Positions 1 through 8,075 are shown, numbered from the stretch's first letter. The stretch is 37,492 nucleotides of DNA from an uncultured Oscillospiraceae bacterium (GCA_910583885.1 CAJUAC010000021.1:1-37492); one strand, 5' to 3'. Translations and numbers: made by a program. Notes: generated from the sequence alone by a model not told the origin.

Positions 1-14
1 CTATTTTACCATAC

Positions 15-530
15 TTACCGCATTATTCCTAGCTTTTTTCTCGGAAGTAATAGATTGTTGAACGCCTCCACAGCCGCATCCTGGCTTGCGTCTGCGGAGA
101 TCAGGGCCACAACCCTGCCGTGGGTGATGACAGTGGCCTTCTGCCATGCCTCAATGGACATAGGGTAGAACGCACCGCCGTTTACCTGGCTGTCGATGCG
201 CGCCTGGAAAATCGCGGCTACTGCCTCGGCATCAGACTCATTTTTCAGCTCCACCAGGGCAAACTCAAAAGGTACCATGGTGATGGCCGCCACCTTCAGC
301 ACAGCCTGGTTAGTCTCGTACCCCTCCAGGCCAGGATAATAGCCAGCGATCATCTCGCCCTCTAAATCCATCATGGCCGGTTCGTTGTCCGCCCCCAGGG
401 TGGACATGAAGTCCTCATAATACTTGTTGAGATCCGGGATACTCTTCTCGGACTCCCCTCCTTGGCTGCCACAGGCGGCCAGGGCCAGCAGGCAGGTGAG
501 GGCCAGCAGGGCTGTTACAATTCTTTTCAT
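15..530 (-). CDS. DUF4358-like lipoprotein
   Basis: A 171-residue secreted lipoprotein. The N terminus is a classic lipoprotein signal: MKR, a hydrophobic stretch, then a lipobox ending LALAAC with the lipidated Cys near residue 20. The rest is soluble, acidic and about 150 residues long, which resembles the DUF4358 lipoproteins of Clostridia (no known biochemical function). The ATG at 530 is preceded by GGAGGTAA, which overlaps the end of the upstream open frame (stop at 534), so the gene is probably the last of a pcrA-led transcript. Family assignment is by general resemblance; lipoprotein localisation is much surer than the DUF number. Confidence 0.75.
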   Translation of the reverse strand: MKRIVTALLALTCLLALAACGSQGGESEKSIPDLNKYYEDFMSTLGADNEPAMMDLEGEMIAGYYPGLEGYETNQAVLKVAAITMVPFEFALVELKNESDAEAVAAIFQARIDSQVNGGAFYPMSIEAWQKATVITHGRVVALISADASQDAAVEAFNNLLLPRKKLGIMR

Positions 531-533
531 TCG

Positions 534-840
534 TTACCTCCAGAATAATATGTTGTACCGTCCAACTGTGGACGCATCACTATAGACGGATAGTAAAGAA
601 GATTGTTCCCCAAAATGAGAAAAAACTTTCTCGCTGTACATCTGCCACGCTTCCAGCCCTCTCCCAAACCGGGCAACCAGCAGCGGACGGCTAAAAGCCC
701 GTGCCGTCGGTGCCCGCCCGTAGAGCACACGCCCCAGCGGAGAACAGCACCACCCTGCTGGTCAACAGCCCAACGGAGGCAAAGCCTGCTGCAACGCAGA
801 ATACCAAGAACCTCCACAGCGTGTTGCGCCGGACAGGCAT
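534..840 (-). CDS. small membrane-anchored protein, apparently split by a frameshift
   Basis: Downstream of pcrA an ATG at 840 sits behind GGGAGAGGGGG and opens a 49-codon frame to TAG at 691-693. It starts MPVRRNTLWRFLVFCVAAG, a positively charged end followed by a membrane helix (about residues 9-35). The +1 frame continues open for 52 more codons (from 692) to a stop at 534, where its last codons form the ribosome site of the next gene. The junction reads TTT TAG C, a site where tRNA-Phe could slip +1 into TTT AGC. The joined product would be 101 residues. Either this is one gene with a real frameshift (pseudogene or recoding) or two unrelated short frames. No family was recognised. Confidence 0.35.
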
Positions 841-858
841 ATGCCGCCCCCTCTCCCT

Positions 859-3297
859 TTATAGCTTGGTGATGTGCGCACCTGCCACCTTCAGCATCAG
901 CTTTTTCGTCCCCAAGCCATCAAAGGCAACCTCAACAAGTGCATCATTGCCCAGGGGGCGCACTGACATCACCATCCCACGTCCAAAGGTCCTGTGCTGG
1001 ATGGCATCCCCCTTTTGCAGCTGGAGGAGGCCTCCTGCCGGGGCTGCGCTGGTTGCAGTAAAGCCGGTATCATGGATCTGGCGGGGCCGCCGCTGGCGTC
1101 CACCCGGCGCCTGGCTATAGGTGCTTCCACCCGCTATGCCGCCGGATGGTTCTGCACTCCCTCCGGCAGTACGGGGCTCACTCTTGCTCTGCCAATCAAT
1201 AGCATCTTTAGGCAGCTCCTCCAAAAAGCGGGAGGGCAGGTTGTTGCTGGTGCGGCCGTAGAGCATCCGCTGGCGGGCAGTGGTCATCGTCAGGGTCTCT
1301 CGGGCCCGGGTCATGGCCACATAGCACAGCCGGCGCTCCTCCTCCATCTCCTCCATCTCGCTGCTGGCCCGGATGCCAGGGAAGACGCCCTCCTCCATGC
1401 CGACCACGTAGACGTGGGGGAACTCCAGCCCTTTTGCGCTGTGCATGGTCATCAGGGACACACAGTTGTCGCTCTCCGCCGAATCATCCAAATCTGTATA
1501 CAGTGCTACGCTGTCCAGGAAGCCCGCCAGGCTGGGATCCTCCGGCTCACTCTCCAGGAAGCCGATAATGCTGGAGCGCAGCTCCTGCACGTTCTCAATC
1601 CGGCCCCGGCTCTCCATGTCCCCCTTGTCCTCCAGGGCCTTCACATAGCCGGTCTTTTCACACACTGCGTCGTACAGCTCCGGCAGCTCCATGGTCCCCT
1701 CCAGCGCCCGCAGCTCCTGAATGATAGCCCAGAAGCCCTTCAGCTTACCCGCTGTGCTCTTCAGGGATGGATACTCCTCTATCCGCTCAATGATCTGGCA
1801 GAGGCTGGCCCCCTCCTGGGCCGCCAGCTGTGCCACCCGGTCTACGCTTGTGCCGCCAATCCCCCGGGCAGGTACGTTAATAATCCGGCGCAGCCGCAGG
1901 TCGTCACTTCCATTGTGGATAACGCACAGGTACGCCAGCATATCTTTCACCTCAGCACGGTCAAAGAACTTCATGCCGCCATAAACCTTATAGGGGACGC
2001 CATTGCGCTTGAGGGCCATTTCCAGGGCGTTGGACTGGGCGTTCATCCGGTAGAGGATCGCACTGTCCCGCCAGGAGCCGCCCCGGCCATAGCTCTCCAT
2101 AATCTTCCCTGCCACAAAATTGGCCTCGTCGCTCTCACTGAGTACGCCCTTCACCAGCACCTTCTCCCCCGGACCGCTCTCGGTCCACAGGGTCTTCCCC
2201 TTGCGGCCTGTGTTGTTGCTGATAACTGCGTTCGCCGCATCCAGGATGTTCTGGGTGGAGCGGTAGTTCTGCTCCAGGCGGATGGTACGGCAGGTGTCGT
2301 ACTGCTTTTCAAAGCTGAGGATATTTTCAATGTTTGCTCCCCGGAAACGGTAAATCGACTGATCGTCGTCCCCCACCACACAGATATTCTCATATCCGCC
2401 GGCCAGCAGGCGGGCCAGCATATACTGGAGGTGGTTGGTGTCCTGGTACTCGTCTATGAGCACATAGCGGAACTTACGCTGGTAGTGGCCGCGAACCTCC
2501 TCATTTTTTTGCAGCAGATGGACTGTATGGAGGATGATATCATCAAAATCCAGGGCGTTTGCCTCCCGCATCCGCCGCTGATAGCCTGCGTAGATCTCTG
2601 CAATCCTGGGCATCCGCCAGTCGCGGGAGTTTTGGCTCTCCTGGGCAAACTGCTCCGGGGACTGGTCCTGATCCTTGGCATTGGAGATGATATGGAGGAC
2701 GGAGCGGGGCTGGAATTCCTTCTCATCCAGGCTCATGGCCTTTAGGATATCCTTGATGACCCGCTTGCTGTCATCGGTATCATAGATGGTAAAATTGCTG
2801 TTGAAGCCCAGCCCGAGCTGCTCAATGTCCCGGCGCAGAATCCGGATGCAGGCGCTGTGGAAGGTGGCAGCCCAGATATCCTTTGCCGCCGGCCCGCACA
2901 TCCGTTCCAGACGCTCCTTGAGCTCACCGGCAGCTTTGTTGGTGAACGTGATGGCAATCACCGACCAGGGGGAGGCGGGCTCCACAGCGCACAAGCGGCG
3001 GGCCTCCTGCCAGTCCTCCGGGGTGGGCTCGTCCGGGAAGCCCTCCAGATATGCCAGTTCTTTCTCCCCGGCCCACTGTGGAACCTCATCCGTATCACTG
3101 CCCCGGCCAAAGGTGAGCAGGTTGTCCACCCGGTTAATCAGCACAGTGGTCTTCCCGCTGCCCGCTCCGGCCAGCAGAAGCAGGGGGCCCTCTGTGGCCA
3201 TCACGGCCTCCCGCTGCCGTGGGTTCATCTTCCTGTATCGCTGGGCGATGACCGCCCGCCGGGCGGCGGCATACCGGGATGTAAATTCTTGCGTCAT
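859..3297 (-). CDS. pcrA: ATP-dependent DNA helicase PcrA/UvrD
   Basis: Superfamily 1A 3'-5' helicase of 812 residues, the Gram-positive housekeeping enzyme for DNA repair and for removing RecA and RNA polymerase blocks. The motifs are in order: Q motif and Walker A (AGAGSGKTT, residues 42-50), motif Ia (TFTNKAA, 116-122), Walker B (DEYQDTN, 281-287), motif III (GDDDQSIYRFRGA, 308-320), and later TMHSAKGLEF and VAMTRARE. The C terminus (about 755-805) keeps the PcrA Tudor-like domain (HRTFGRGMV...VAFDGLGTKKL), which in the family contacts RNA polymerase. About 45 extra residues lie between Walker A and motif Ia (62-108), an insertion I do not know from B. subtilis PcrA. A good housekeeping promoter lies at 3347-3375. 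Confidence 0.96.
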   Translation of the reverse strand: MTQEFTSRYAAARRAVIAQRYRKMNPRQREAVMATEGPLLLLAGAGSGKTTVLINRVDNLLTFGRGSDTDEVPQWAGEKELAYLEGFPDEPTPEDWQEARRLCAVEPASPWSVIAITFTNKAAGELKERLERMCGPAAKDIWAATFHSACIRILRRDIEQLGLGFNSNFTIYDTDDSKRVIKDILKAMSLDEKEFQPRSVLHIISNAKDQDQSPEQFAQESQNSRDWRMPRIAEIYAGYQRRMREANALDFDDIILHTVHLLQKNEEVRGHYQRKFRYVLIDEYQDTNHLQYMLARLLAGGYENICVVGDDDQSIYRFRGANIENILSFEKQYDTCRTIRLEQNYRSTQNILDAANAVISNNTGRKGKTLWTESGPGEKVLVKGVLSESDEANFVAGKIMESYGRGGSWRDSAILYRMNAQSNALEMALKRNGVPYKVYGGMKFFDRAEVKDMLAYLCVIHNGSDDLRLRRIINVPARGIGGTSVDRVAQLAAQEGASLCQIIERIEEYPSLKSTAGKLKGFWAIIQELRALEGTMELPELYDAVCEKTGYVKALEDKGDMESRGRIENVQELRSSIIGFLESEPEDPSLAGFLDSVALYTDLDDSAESDNCVSLMTMHSAKGLEFPHVYVVGMEEGVFPGIRASSEMEEMEEERRLCYVAMTRARETLTMTTARQRMLYGRTSNNLPSRFLEELPKDAIDWQSKSEPRTAGGSAEPSGGIAGGSTYSQAPGGRQRRPRQIHDTGFTATSAAPAGGLLQLQKGDAIQHRTFGRGMVMSVRPLGNDALVEVAFDGLGTKKLMLKVAGAHITKL

Positions 3298-3346
3298 ATG
3301 TTTGCCACATCTCTCTTTCCTTATATATGTGTATAGTTACGATCCC

Positions 3347-3375
3347 ATTTTAATACACTTCCTGCCTGCGGTCAA
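3347..3375 (-). promoter_or_regulatory. SigA-type promoter of pcrA
   Basis: On the minus strand TTGACC, a 17-base spacer and TAAAAT. It lies about 50 bases upstream of the pcrA start in the region shared with the divergent sod gene. Confidence 0.7.
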
Positions 3376-3459
3376 CCGGATTTTTCCATGGCATCCCCAC
3401 CCGCACAGGCCCCCTTCCCAGCTCATATACTGGATTACTATGCGTAAAGGAGGCACGGC

Positions 3460-4092
3460 ATGGAACAATTCTTCCCATTTCAGCTATACCCGCTCCCCTA
3501 CAGCTATATCGCCCTCATGCCCCACTGCGACGCGAATACGCTGTACTATCATCACGATAAGTGCTACGCCGATTCCGTCTATGAGCTGAACAATCTGGTG
3601 GTGCGCCACCGTCTTACCCACATGGGCCTGTCACAGCTGCTGGCAGAGGACATCAACCTGCCTACCGCCCAGCTCAACCGCCTGCGCAGCGCCGCCGGTG
3701 CGGTCTACAACCATCAGCTGTATTTTGCGGGCATCGCCTGCAAGGCTGGCCAGCCCCCCTTCAACCGCCTGACTGAGGCTATCATCACTACTTACGGCTC
3801 CATGCCGGCGTTCCGGCAGCTCCTGACCGAAGCGGCAGCCAGCATCATTGGTTCCGGCTGGGTCTGGCTGGTTGCCGAAGGCAGCAAGGGCATCCACATT
3901 GCCACTACGCCAAACAACGAGGTTGTGGATTTGCAGTCCGTCTCCCCAGTCCTGGTGCTGGACATGTGGGAGCACGCCTTCCTCACGGTGGATCACTTTG
4001 ACAAGGCGTCCTATGTGGACACATGGTTCTCCTTAATCGACTGGGCAAAGGCAGAGCAACGCTATCTCGCCGCCCTCAAGGCTTCTACATAG
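3460..4092 (+). CDS. Fe/Mn superoxide dismutase family protein, divergent
   Basis: A 210-residue protein with the overall plan of Fe/Mn superoxide dismutases: an N-terminal LPYSYIALMPHCD segment, the helical hairpin with HHDK, then GSGWVWLV and DMWEHAF. The four metal ligands can be placed at H31, H85 (YNHQLYF), D168 and H172. Two second-sphere residues that are nearly invariant in active enzymes are replaced: the position of E. coli His30 is Cys35 and the active-site gateway Tyr34 is Ser39. It may still bind metal, but its dismutase activity is uncertain. The start has a good ribosome site (AAAGGAGG). The gene is monocistronic and convergent with sigE. A spore-coat SOD role is conceivable given the next genes, but nothing in the sequence shows it. 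Confidence 0.85.
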   Translation: MEQFFPFQLYPLPYSYIALMPHCDANTLYYHHDKCYADSVYELNNLVVRHRLTHMGLSQLLAEDINLPTAQLNRLRSAAGAVYNHQLYFAGIACKAGQPPFNRLTEAIITTYGSMPAFRQLLTEAAASIIGSGWVWLVAEGSKGIHIATTPNNEVVDLQSVSPVLVLDMWEHAFLTVDHFDKASYVDTWFSLIDWAKAEQRYLAALKAST

Positions 4093-4094
4093 CA

Positions 4095-4129
4095 AGGCAG
4101 GGCCGCCCGGATTCGGGGCGGCCCTGCCT
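4095..4129. terminator. bidirectional hairpin terminator between sod and sigE
   Basis: A 14-bp perfect stem (AGGCAGGGCCGCCC and its complement) with a 7-base loop fills the 39-base gap between the convergent stops. There is no clear T-tract on either side, so it may act by stem strength alone. Confidence 0.7.
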
Positions 4130-4131
4130 GC

Positions 4132-4845
4132 TCAGCTCATTTTGATGATTTCCCGTTTCAACCGGTCAATGATCCGCTTCTCCAGGCGGGAAATGTAGGA
4201 CTGGGAGATCCCAAGCCTGTCGGCTACCTCCTTTTGGGTCTGCTCCTTATTGCCGCATAGGCCAAAGCGCAGCACAATGATCTCCCTCTCCCGCTCTGAC
4301 AGCTTGTCAATGGCCGCAGCGAGAAGCTGCCGGTCCACATCATCCTCAATGGGGCGCATAACGGTGTCTGCCTCAGTCCCCAGCACATCGCTGAGCAGGA
4401 GCTCGTTGCCATCCCAGTCCGTATTGAGCGGTTCATCCAGGCTGACTTCATTGCGCTGGGAGGCGTTCTTGCGCAGGTACATGAGAATTTCATTTTCTAT
4501 ACAGCGGCTGGCGTAGGTAGCCAGCTTGATATTCTTGTCTGTACGGTATGTATTGATGGCCTTGATGAGGCCAATGGCCCCGATGGAGATCAAATCCTCA
4601 ATGTTGATACCCGTATTTTCAAACCGCCGGGCGATGTAGACCACCAGCCGCAGGTTCCGCTCGATCAGGGTCTGGCGGACATCCTCCTCCCCTGCGGCCA
4701 GGCGGGCGAGCAGGGCGGCCTCCTCCTCCCGGTTCAGAGGCGGCGGAAGGGTGTCGCTGCCCCCGATATACATGATCTTCCCCGGCCGGACCAGTCCCAG
4801 CCGGACCAGCAGGCGGCGAAGCGCCTCCCTCCATTTATGCAGCAT
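4132..4845 (-). CDS. sigE: RNA polymerase sporulation sigma factor SigE
   Basis: The early mother-cell sigma factor, made as an inactive precursor and cleaved by SpoIIGA. The product is 237 residues. The pro-region (about the first 25 residues, an amphipathic MLHKWREALRRLLVRLGL) leads into the family hallmark MYIGGSDTLPPPL. Region 2 follows (ENTGINIEDLISIGAIGLIKA, TYASRCIENEILMYL), and region 4 ends with the helix-turn-helix QKEVADRLGISQSYISRLEKR. I chose ATG 4845, nine bases after AGGAGG, over an in-frame TTG at 4854 that sits inside the ribosome site. The gene overlaps the end of spoIIGA by 11 bases, so translation is probably coupled. It sits directly with its activating protease, as in B. 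subtilis. Confidence 0.97.
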   Translation of the reverse strand: MLHKWREALRRLLVRLGLVRPGKIMYIGGSDTLPPPLNREEEAALLARLAAGEEDVRQTLIERNLRLVVYIARRFENTGINIEDLISIGAIGLIKAINTYRTDKNIKLATYASRCIENEILMYLRKNASQRNEVSLDEPLNTDWDGNELLLSDVLGTEADTVMRPIEDDVDRQLLAAAIDKLSEREREIIVLRFGLCGNKEQTQKEVADRLGISQSYISRLEKRIIDRLKREIIKMS

Positions 4846-5707
4846 GGCCGCCAACCTCCTTCCCTGTTTCCCCGCCCCACAGGGCGCTGTAACCGCCGCC
4901 GTCAGATACTGCTGTGGGCGACAGCGCCACTGTCAGGCCCTTCCACTCCCTGCCATCCAATGCGACCCGGTCCGCCCGGAAGCACAGCAGCAGCCCTCCG
5001 CTGACCCCGACCGCCTGATACGGGAGCAGCCGGAACCCGCTCCCAGCTCCCAGGCGCTCCAGGCACGCAGCCGCACCATCCCGTTCCAGGTGGGAGAGGA
5101 TCCCCCGCTCCCGTGCCGGCCACAGCGGCTCCAGGGCGGCGCAGTGGACGGTCAGCACCGGACGGCCAGTGAGGCTGTCTGTCAGGGTGTGCCCAGTATC
5201 CAGCAGCGCGGCCAGCTGCGCCGACGCCCCCCGCCACTCCACCGTACACCGGCAAAGCTGGCCCGCCAGCTGATGGCGGGCACCCCCCCGGAATACCACA
5301 GATAGGACAAGGAAGCAGCACCCACCAGCCAGCAGGAACACACGCCAGTCCAAGGCGGCCAGCAGCTCCCGGCCTCCCCCGCTCTCCAACAGGCGGCCAG
5401 CGGCCACCAGGGTGCCGCCCATGGTACATGACAGCATAAAAAACAGTAAAAACTGCCGCAGGAATGCCTCCCGCCTTCCAAAGGCCAGCCACACCAGACC
5501 AGCAGCGGCGGCAAACTGCGGGAAAAAGGAGGCGGCGCAGTGCAGCCCCGGCAGGGCGCACAGCATACCATATGTACCACCTGCCAGCGAAGCCGCCAGG
5601 AGCCGTTTCGCCCGCACCGGCAGGCCGGAAAGCTGCGCGGTCACATACAGCGCCAGGGCATCTGTCATGCAGTTGAGCAGAAAGGCCATATCCAGATAGA
5701 CGATCAT
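4835..5707 (-). CDS. spoIIGA: sigma-E processing peptidase SpoIIGA
   Basis: Membrane-embedded aspartic protease that cleaves pro-SigE at the septum. The product is 290 residues. The first half holds about five hydrophobic helices (roughly residues 2-24, 32-52, 58-76, 84-106, 122-140). The soluble C-terminal half has the aspartate motif LLDTG (D170). ATG 5707 was chosen because it has GGAGGAGG just upstream and gives the typical family start MIVYLDMAFLLN; a longer open frame to 5833 has no ribosome site and a non-membrane composition. Its promoter (5750-5785) resembles B. subtilis spoIIG, and its ribosome site abuts a 10-bp hairpin (5720-5745). Confidence 0.95.
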   Translation of the reverse strand: MIVYLDMAFLLNCMTDALALYVTAQLSGLPVRAKRLLAASLAGGTYGMLCALPGLHCAASFFPQFAAAAGLVWLAFGRREAFLRQFLLFFMLSCTMGGTLVAAGRLLESGGGRELLAALDWRVFLLAGGCCFLVLSVVFRGGARHQLAGQLCRCTVEWRGASAQLAALLDTGHTLTDSLTGRPVLTVHCAALEPLWPARERGILSHLERDGAAACLERLGAGSGFRLLPYQAVGVSGGLLLCFRADRVALDGREWKGLTVALSPTAVSDGGGYSALWGGETGKEVGGHAA

Positions 5708-5719
5708 CTCTGTCCTCCT

Positions 5720-5745
5720 CCTGCCAGGGTGGGCGCCCTGGCAGG
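5720..5745 (-). promoter_or_regulatory. leader hairpin touching the spoIIGA ribosome site
   Basis: CCTGCCAGGG and CCCTGGCAGG form a perfect 10-bp stem with a 6-base loop. The first bases of the ribosome site GGAGGAGG (minus strand of 5714-5721) lie in the 3' arm, so the fold could limit initiation. Confidence 0.5.
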
Positions 5746-5749
5746 AAAT

Positions 5750-5785
5750 AGTATAGACCCTGTCCTGGGCGGGATTTTGTCGGAA
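5750..5785 (-). promoter_or_regulatory. spoIIG-type promoter with Spo0A box
   Basis: The -10 TATACT (5750-5755) and -35 CCGACA (5778-5783) are 22 bases apart. In B. subtilis spoIIG this wide spacing makes the promoter depend on Spo0A~P. The sequence TTTGTCGGAA (plus strand 5776-5785) differs at one base from the Spo0A box TTTGTCGAAA and overlaps the -35 element, as expected. Confidence 0.6.
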
Positions 5786-5831
5786 GGGGGACAGGGCTGG
5801 GGGGATTTTTCTTCCCCCCGCCCCAAAGGGC

Positions 5832-5859
5832 AAAAAAGGGAGGGGTGAGGCCCCCTCCC
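5832..5859 (-). terminator. Rho-independent terminator of spoIVA
   Basis: GGGAGGGG and CCCCTCCC form an 8-bp stem with a 6-base loop, followed on the minus strand by six T residues. It lies 20 bases after the spoIVA stop. Confidence 0.85.
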
Positions 5860-5878
5860 TTCCCGCCGAGATGGAATT

Positions 5879-7357
5879 TTACAGGATAATGCAGATAAGG
5901 CCGCCGCTGCCCTCGTTGACAATCCGCTGGAGTGTTTCCTGGAATTTCAGACGCGCATCCATGGGCATCCGGTAGAGCTTCGCCTGCAAATCCTCGTTGA
6001 CCAGCTCGTGGAAACTCCGCCCAAAGATGTTCGACTCCCAGATTTGGGTGGGGTCGCCGCTGAATTTCTCCATGAGGTAGTTCACCATGTCCTCGCTCTG
6101 CTTCTCATTGCCCACAATAGGCGACACCGTGGACTCAATGTCCACCTTGAACATGTGGATAGACGGCGCGCTGGCCCGCAGCTTGATGCCGTAACGCCCA
6201 CCCTGGCGCATGACCTCCGGCTCCTCCAGCAGCAGCTCCTCCATGGTGGGCATGACAATGCCATACCCAGTCTCGTACACATTGTTGAGCGCATCGGACA
6301 CCTTGTCAAACCGCGCCTTGACCCCCGCCAGCTCCGTCAGCAGCTCCATCAGATCCCCGTCGTCCGCCACCGTAAACCCGGATTGGCTGGAGAGGGTCTG
6401 ATAAAACAGCTCCCGGGGCAGCTGCAGCTCCGCAGAGGCGACGCCGCGCCCTAAATCAATGGACAGCACACGGCTGAGGGAGATGTCCTCCTGCTCCCCC
6501 ATCTCCTTGACCACCGGCTCCACCTCGCGGATGTGGGACATCCTGCCGCCCCCCTCCCGGATGACGCCATAGACCGCCTGCTTGATGGGGTGGTCCATGG
6601 GCAGTGCGTCCACCCAGGCGGGCAGGAAAATCCGCATCTCCCGCAGGGGGAATTCATACAGGATGCTCTTAATCATGTAGGTGATGGCATCCTCCGTCAG
6701 CTCCAGGCAGTTCACTGGCAGGCACTGCACCCCAAACCGGCTCTCAATATCCCGGCTGATGCTGGCTGCCCGGCTGCCATGGGGCTCCGTGGAATTGAGC
6801 AGGACAATAAACGGCTTCCCCAGCTCCTGGAGCTCCGTGATGACCCGCTCCTCCGCCTCCAGGTAGTCCTCACGGGGGATGTCAGTGATGGAGCCGTCTG
6901 TGGTGATGACAATCCCCACAGTGGAATGCTCCTGGATCACCTTCCGGGTGCCGATCTCCGCTGCCTCGGCCATGGGGATCTCATGATCCATCCAGGGGGT
7001 CATAACCATGCGGGGCACACCGTCCTCAAACTGCCCCATAGCCCCCCGGACCATGTAGCCCACACTGTCAATCAGGCGCACCGCGAAGGTTGCGCCCCCA
7101 TCCAAGGATACATCCACCGCCTCCTCGGGCACAAACTTGGGCTCCGCCGTCATAATCGTCCGGCCGCTCCCGGACTGGGGCAGCTCGTCAATGGCCCGCT
7201 CCCGGCGGTAGACATTGTCGATGTTGGGGATGACGCAGGTCTCCATAAAGCGCTTGATAAAAGTACTCTTCCCTGTCCGCACCGGCCCCAGCACACCCAC
7301 AAACAGGGATCCGCCGGTGCGCGTGGCAATATCCTGATAGAGATCTGTATGTATCAT
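5879..7357 (-). CDS. spoIVA: stage IV sporulation protein A (spore coat ATPase)
   Basis: SpoIVA hydrolyses ATP to polymerise into the basement layer on which the spore coat is built, and is anchored to the forespore by SpoVM. The product is 492 residues, the same length as the B. subtilis protein. The N-terminal TRAFAC-type P-loop reads GVLGPVRTGKSTFI (about 22-35), followed by the switch-like LIDSVGYMVRG and the LLNSTEPHG segment. The C terminus ends in the conserved GGLICIIL tail. The start has GGGAGG seven bases upstream. A SigE-like promoter lies at 7445-7473, and a terminator follows the gene. The neighbours sipL, spoVM and sigE all belong to the same process. Confidence 0.97.
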   Translation of the reverse strand: MIHTDLYQDIATRTGGSLFVGVLGPVRTGKSTFIKRFMETCVIPNIDNVYRRERAIDELPQSGSGRTIMTAEPKFVPEEAVDVSLDGGATFAVRLIDSVGYMVRGAMGQFEDGVPRMVMTPWMDHEIPMAEAAEIGTRKVIQEHSTVGIVITTDGSITDIPREDYLEAEERVITELQELGKPFIVLLNSTEPHGSRAASISRDIESRFGVQCLPVNCLELTEDAITYMIKSILYEFPLREMRIFLPAWVDALPMDHPIKQAVYGVIREGGGRMSHIREVEPVVKEMGEQEDISLSRVLSIDLGRGVASAELQLPRELFYQTLSSQSGFTVADDGDLMELLTELAGVKARFDKVSDALNNVYETGYGIVMPTMEELLLEEPEVMRQGGRYGIKLRASAPSIHMFKVDIESTVSPIVGNEKQSEDMVNYLMEKFSGDPTQIWESNIFGRSFHELVNEDLQAKLYRMPMDARLKFQETLQRIVNEGSGGLICIIL

Positions 7358-7405
7358 AGCTACCTCCCATTCGGTTATTCAATCATAAAGAGCCTGCTGC
7401 GGAGT

Positions 7406-7427
7406 AAACCTCCGGCCTGGGAGGTTT
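7406..7427 (-). promoter_or_regulatory. hairpin in spoIVA leader
   Basis: AAACCTCC and GGAGGTTT form a perfect 8-bp stem with a 6-base loop inside the 5' untranslated region of spoIVA. No T-tract follows. The role is unknown; it could stabilise the mRNA. Confidence 0.35.
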
Positions 7428-7444
7428 TGATACTCTTTGCTCCT

Positions 7445-7473
7445 ACTTTATGAAGGCCTGGCCGGAAATATGA
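7445..7473 (-). promoter_or_regulatory. SigE-type promoter of spoIVA
   Basis: On the minus strand TCATATT, exactly 14 bases, then CATAAAGT. The B. subtilis SigE consensus is KMATATT-N14-CATACAMT; the -35 matches fully and the -10 at six of eight positions. It predicts mother-cell expression with a leader of about 80 bases. Confidence 0.6.
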
Positions 7474-7503
7474 CAGAGGCAGCCTGCGGCTTTGCGTTTC
7501 CTG

Positions 7504-7977
7504 TTACAGAATCTTTGCAACCAGGATATATTCGTCTGTGCGGCACTCCTCCACAAAGCCTGCGCGCCTGAAAAGCCCCAGGGCCGGGTTGTCCACCGCG
7601 ATATTGTCCCGCAGTTCCCCCACCCCGTTGGCCTTGGCCGCGCCGCAGAGGAGCCGCAGCCCGGCGCTCCCATACCCCCGCCCCCGGCAGGGGGCAGCAA
7701 CCAGGATATCACAGAGATATGCCTGGAACGTTTCGTCATAGTGGTAGGATGCCTCCCCTACCCATTCCATTGTCTCCGCATCACGGAGATAGCGGTAAAA
7801 TCTCCTTCCGTCCCCAGACGCAACCCACCGCCCATACCAGTCCGCCCACCGCTCCCTGGGGAACGGGATCACACCGCCGTAAGCGTGGTTATAGGCCATT
7901 GTCTCCGGGTCGCCCAGCAGCTTCTGGCGGAAAGCCAGCTCCTCCAGCTCAGGGCGGTAGAATAAAATGGGTTCCAT
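7504..7977 (-). CDS. GNAT family N-acetyltransferase
   Basis: A 157-residue protein of the acetyl-CoA-dependent GNAT fold. Motif A for CoA binding is visible as DILVAAPCRGRGYGSAGL (about 91-108), followed by the C-terminal motif B region DNPALGLFRRAGFVEE. The first 80 residues resemble the RimI/AAC-type acceptor half but do not identify a substrate. The gene has its own strong SigA promoter (8013-8041), unlike its sporulation neighbours, so it is probably expressed in growth. It ends about 30 bases upstream of the spoIVA promoter. Confidence 0.85.
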   Translation of the reverse strand: MEPILFYRPELEELAFRQKLLGDPETMAYNHAYGGVIPFPRERWADWYGRWVASGDGRRFYRYLRDAETMEWVGEASYHYDETFQAYLCDILVAAPCRGRGYGSAGLRLLCGAAKANGVGELRDNIAVDNPALGLFRRAGFVEECRTDEYILVAKIL

Positions 7978-8012
7978 AGCCAGTCCCCTCTCGTTCCTGT
8001 AATAGTTGTACC

Positions 8013-8041
8013 AATATAGTACCCTCTGCCCTATTTGTCAA
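8013..8041 (-). promoter_or_regulatory. SigA-type promoter of the GNAT gene
   Basis: Minus strand TTGACA, 17 bases, TATATT: a near-consensus housekeeping promoter about 35 bases upstream of the start codon. Confidence 0.8.
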
Positions 8042-8075
8042 GAGGGCCCAGCCCTCCCAATCTGTCAGAAGGATA

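Noticed and set aside
994..2745. A 583-codon open frame opposite pcrA
   Set aside because: It is the antisense of an excellent helicase gene in GC-rich DNA, where long opposite frames are common; it has no ribosome site and an abnormal Leu/His/Gln-rich composition.
4846..4854. TTG at 4854 as an earlier sigE start
   Set aside because: The TTG overlaps the ribosome site AGGAGG; ATG 4845 has ideal spacing and gives a pro-region of normal length.
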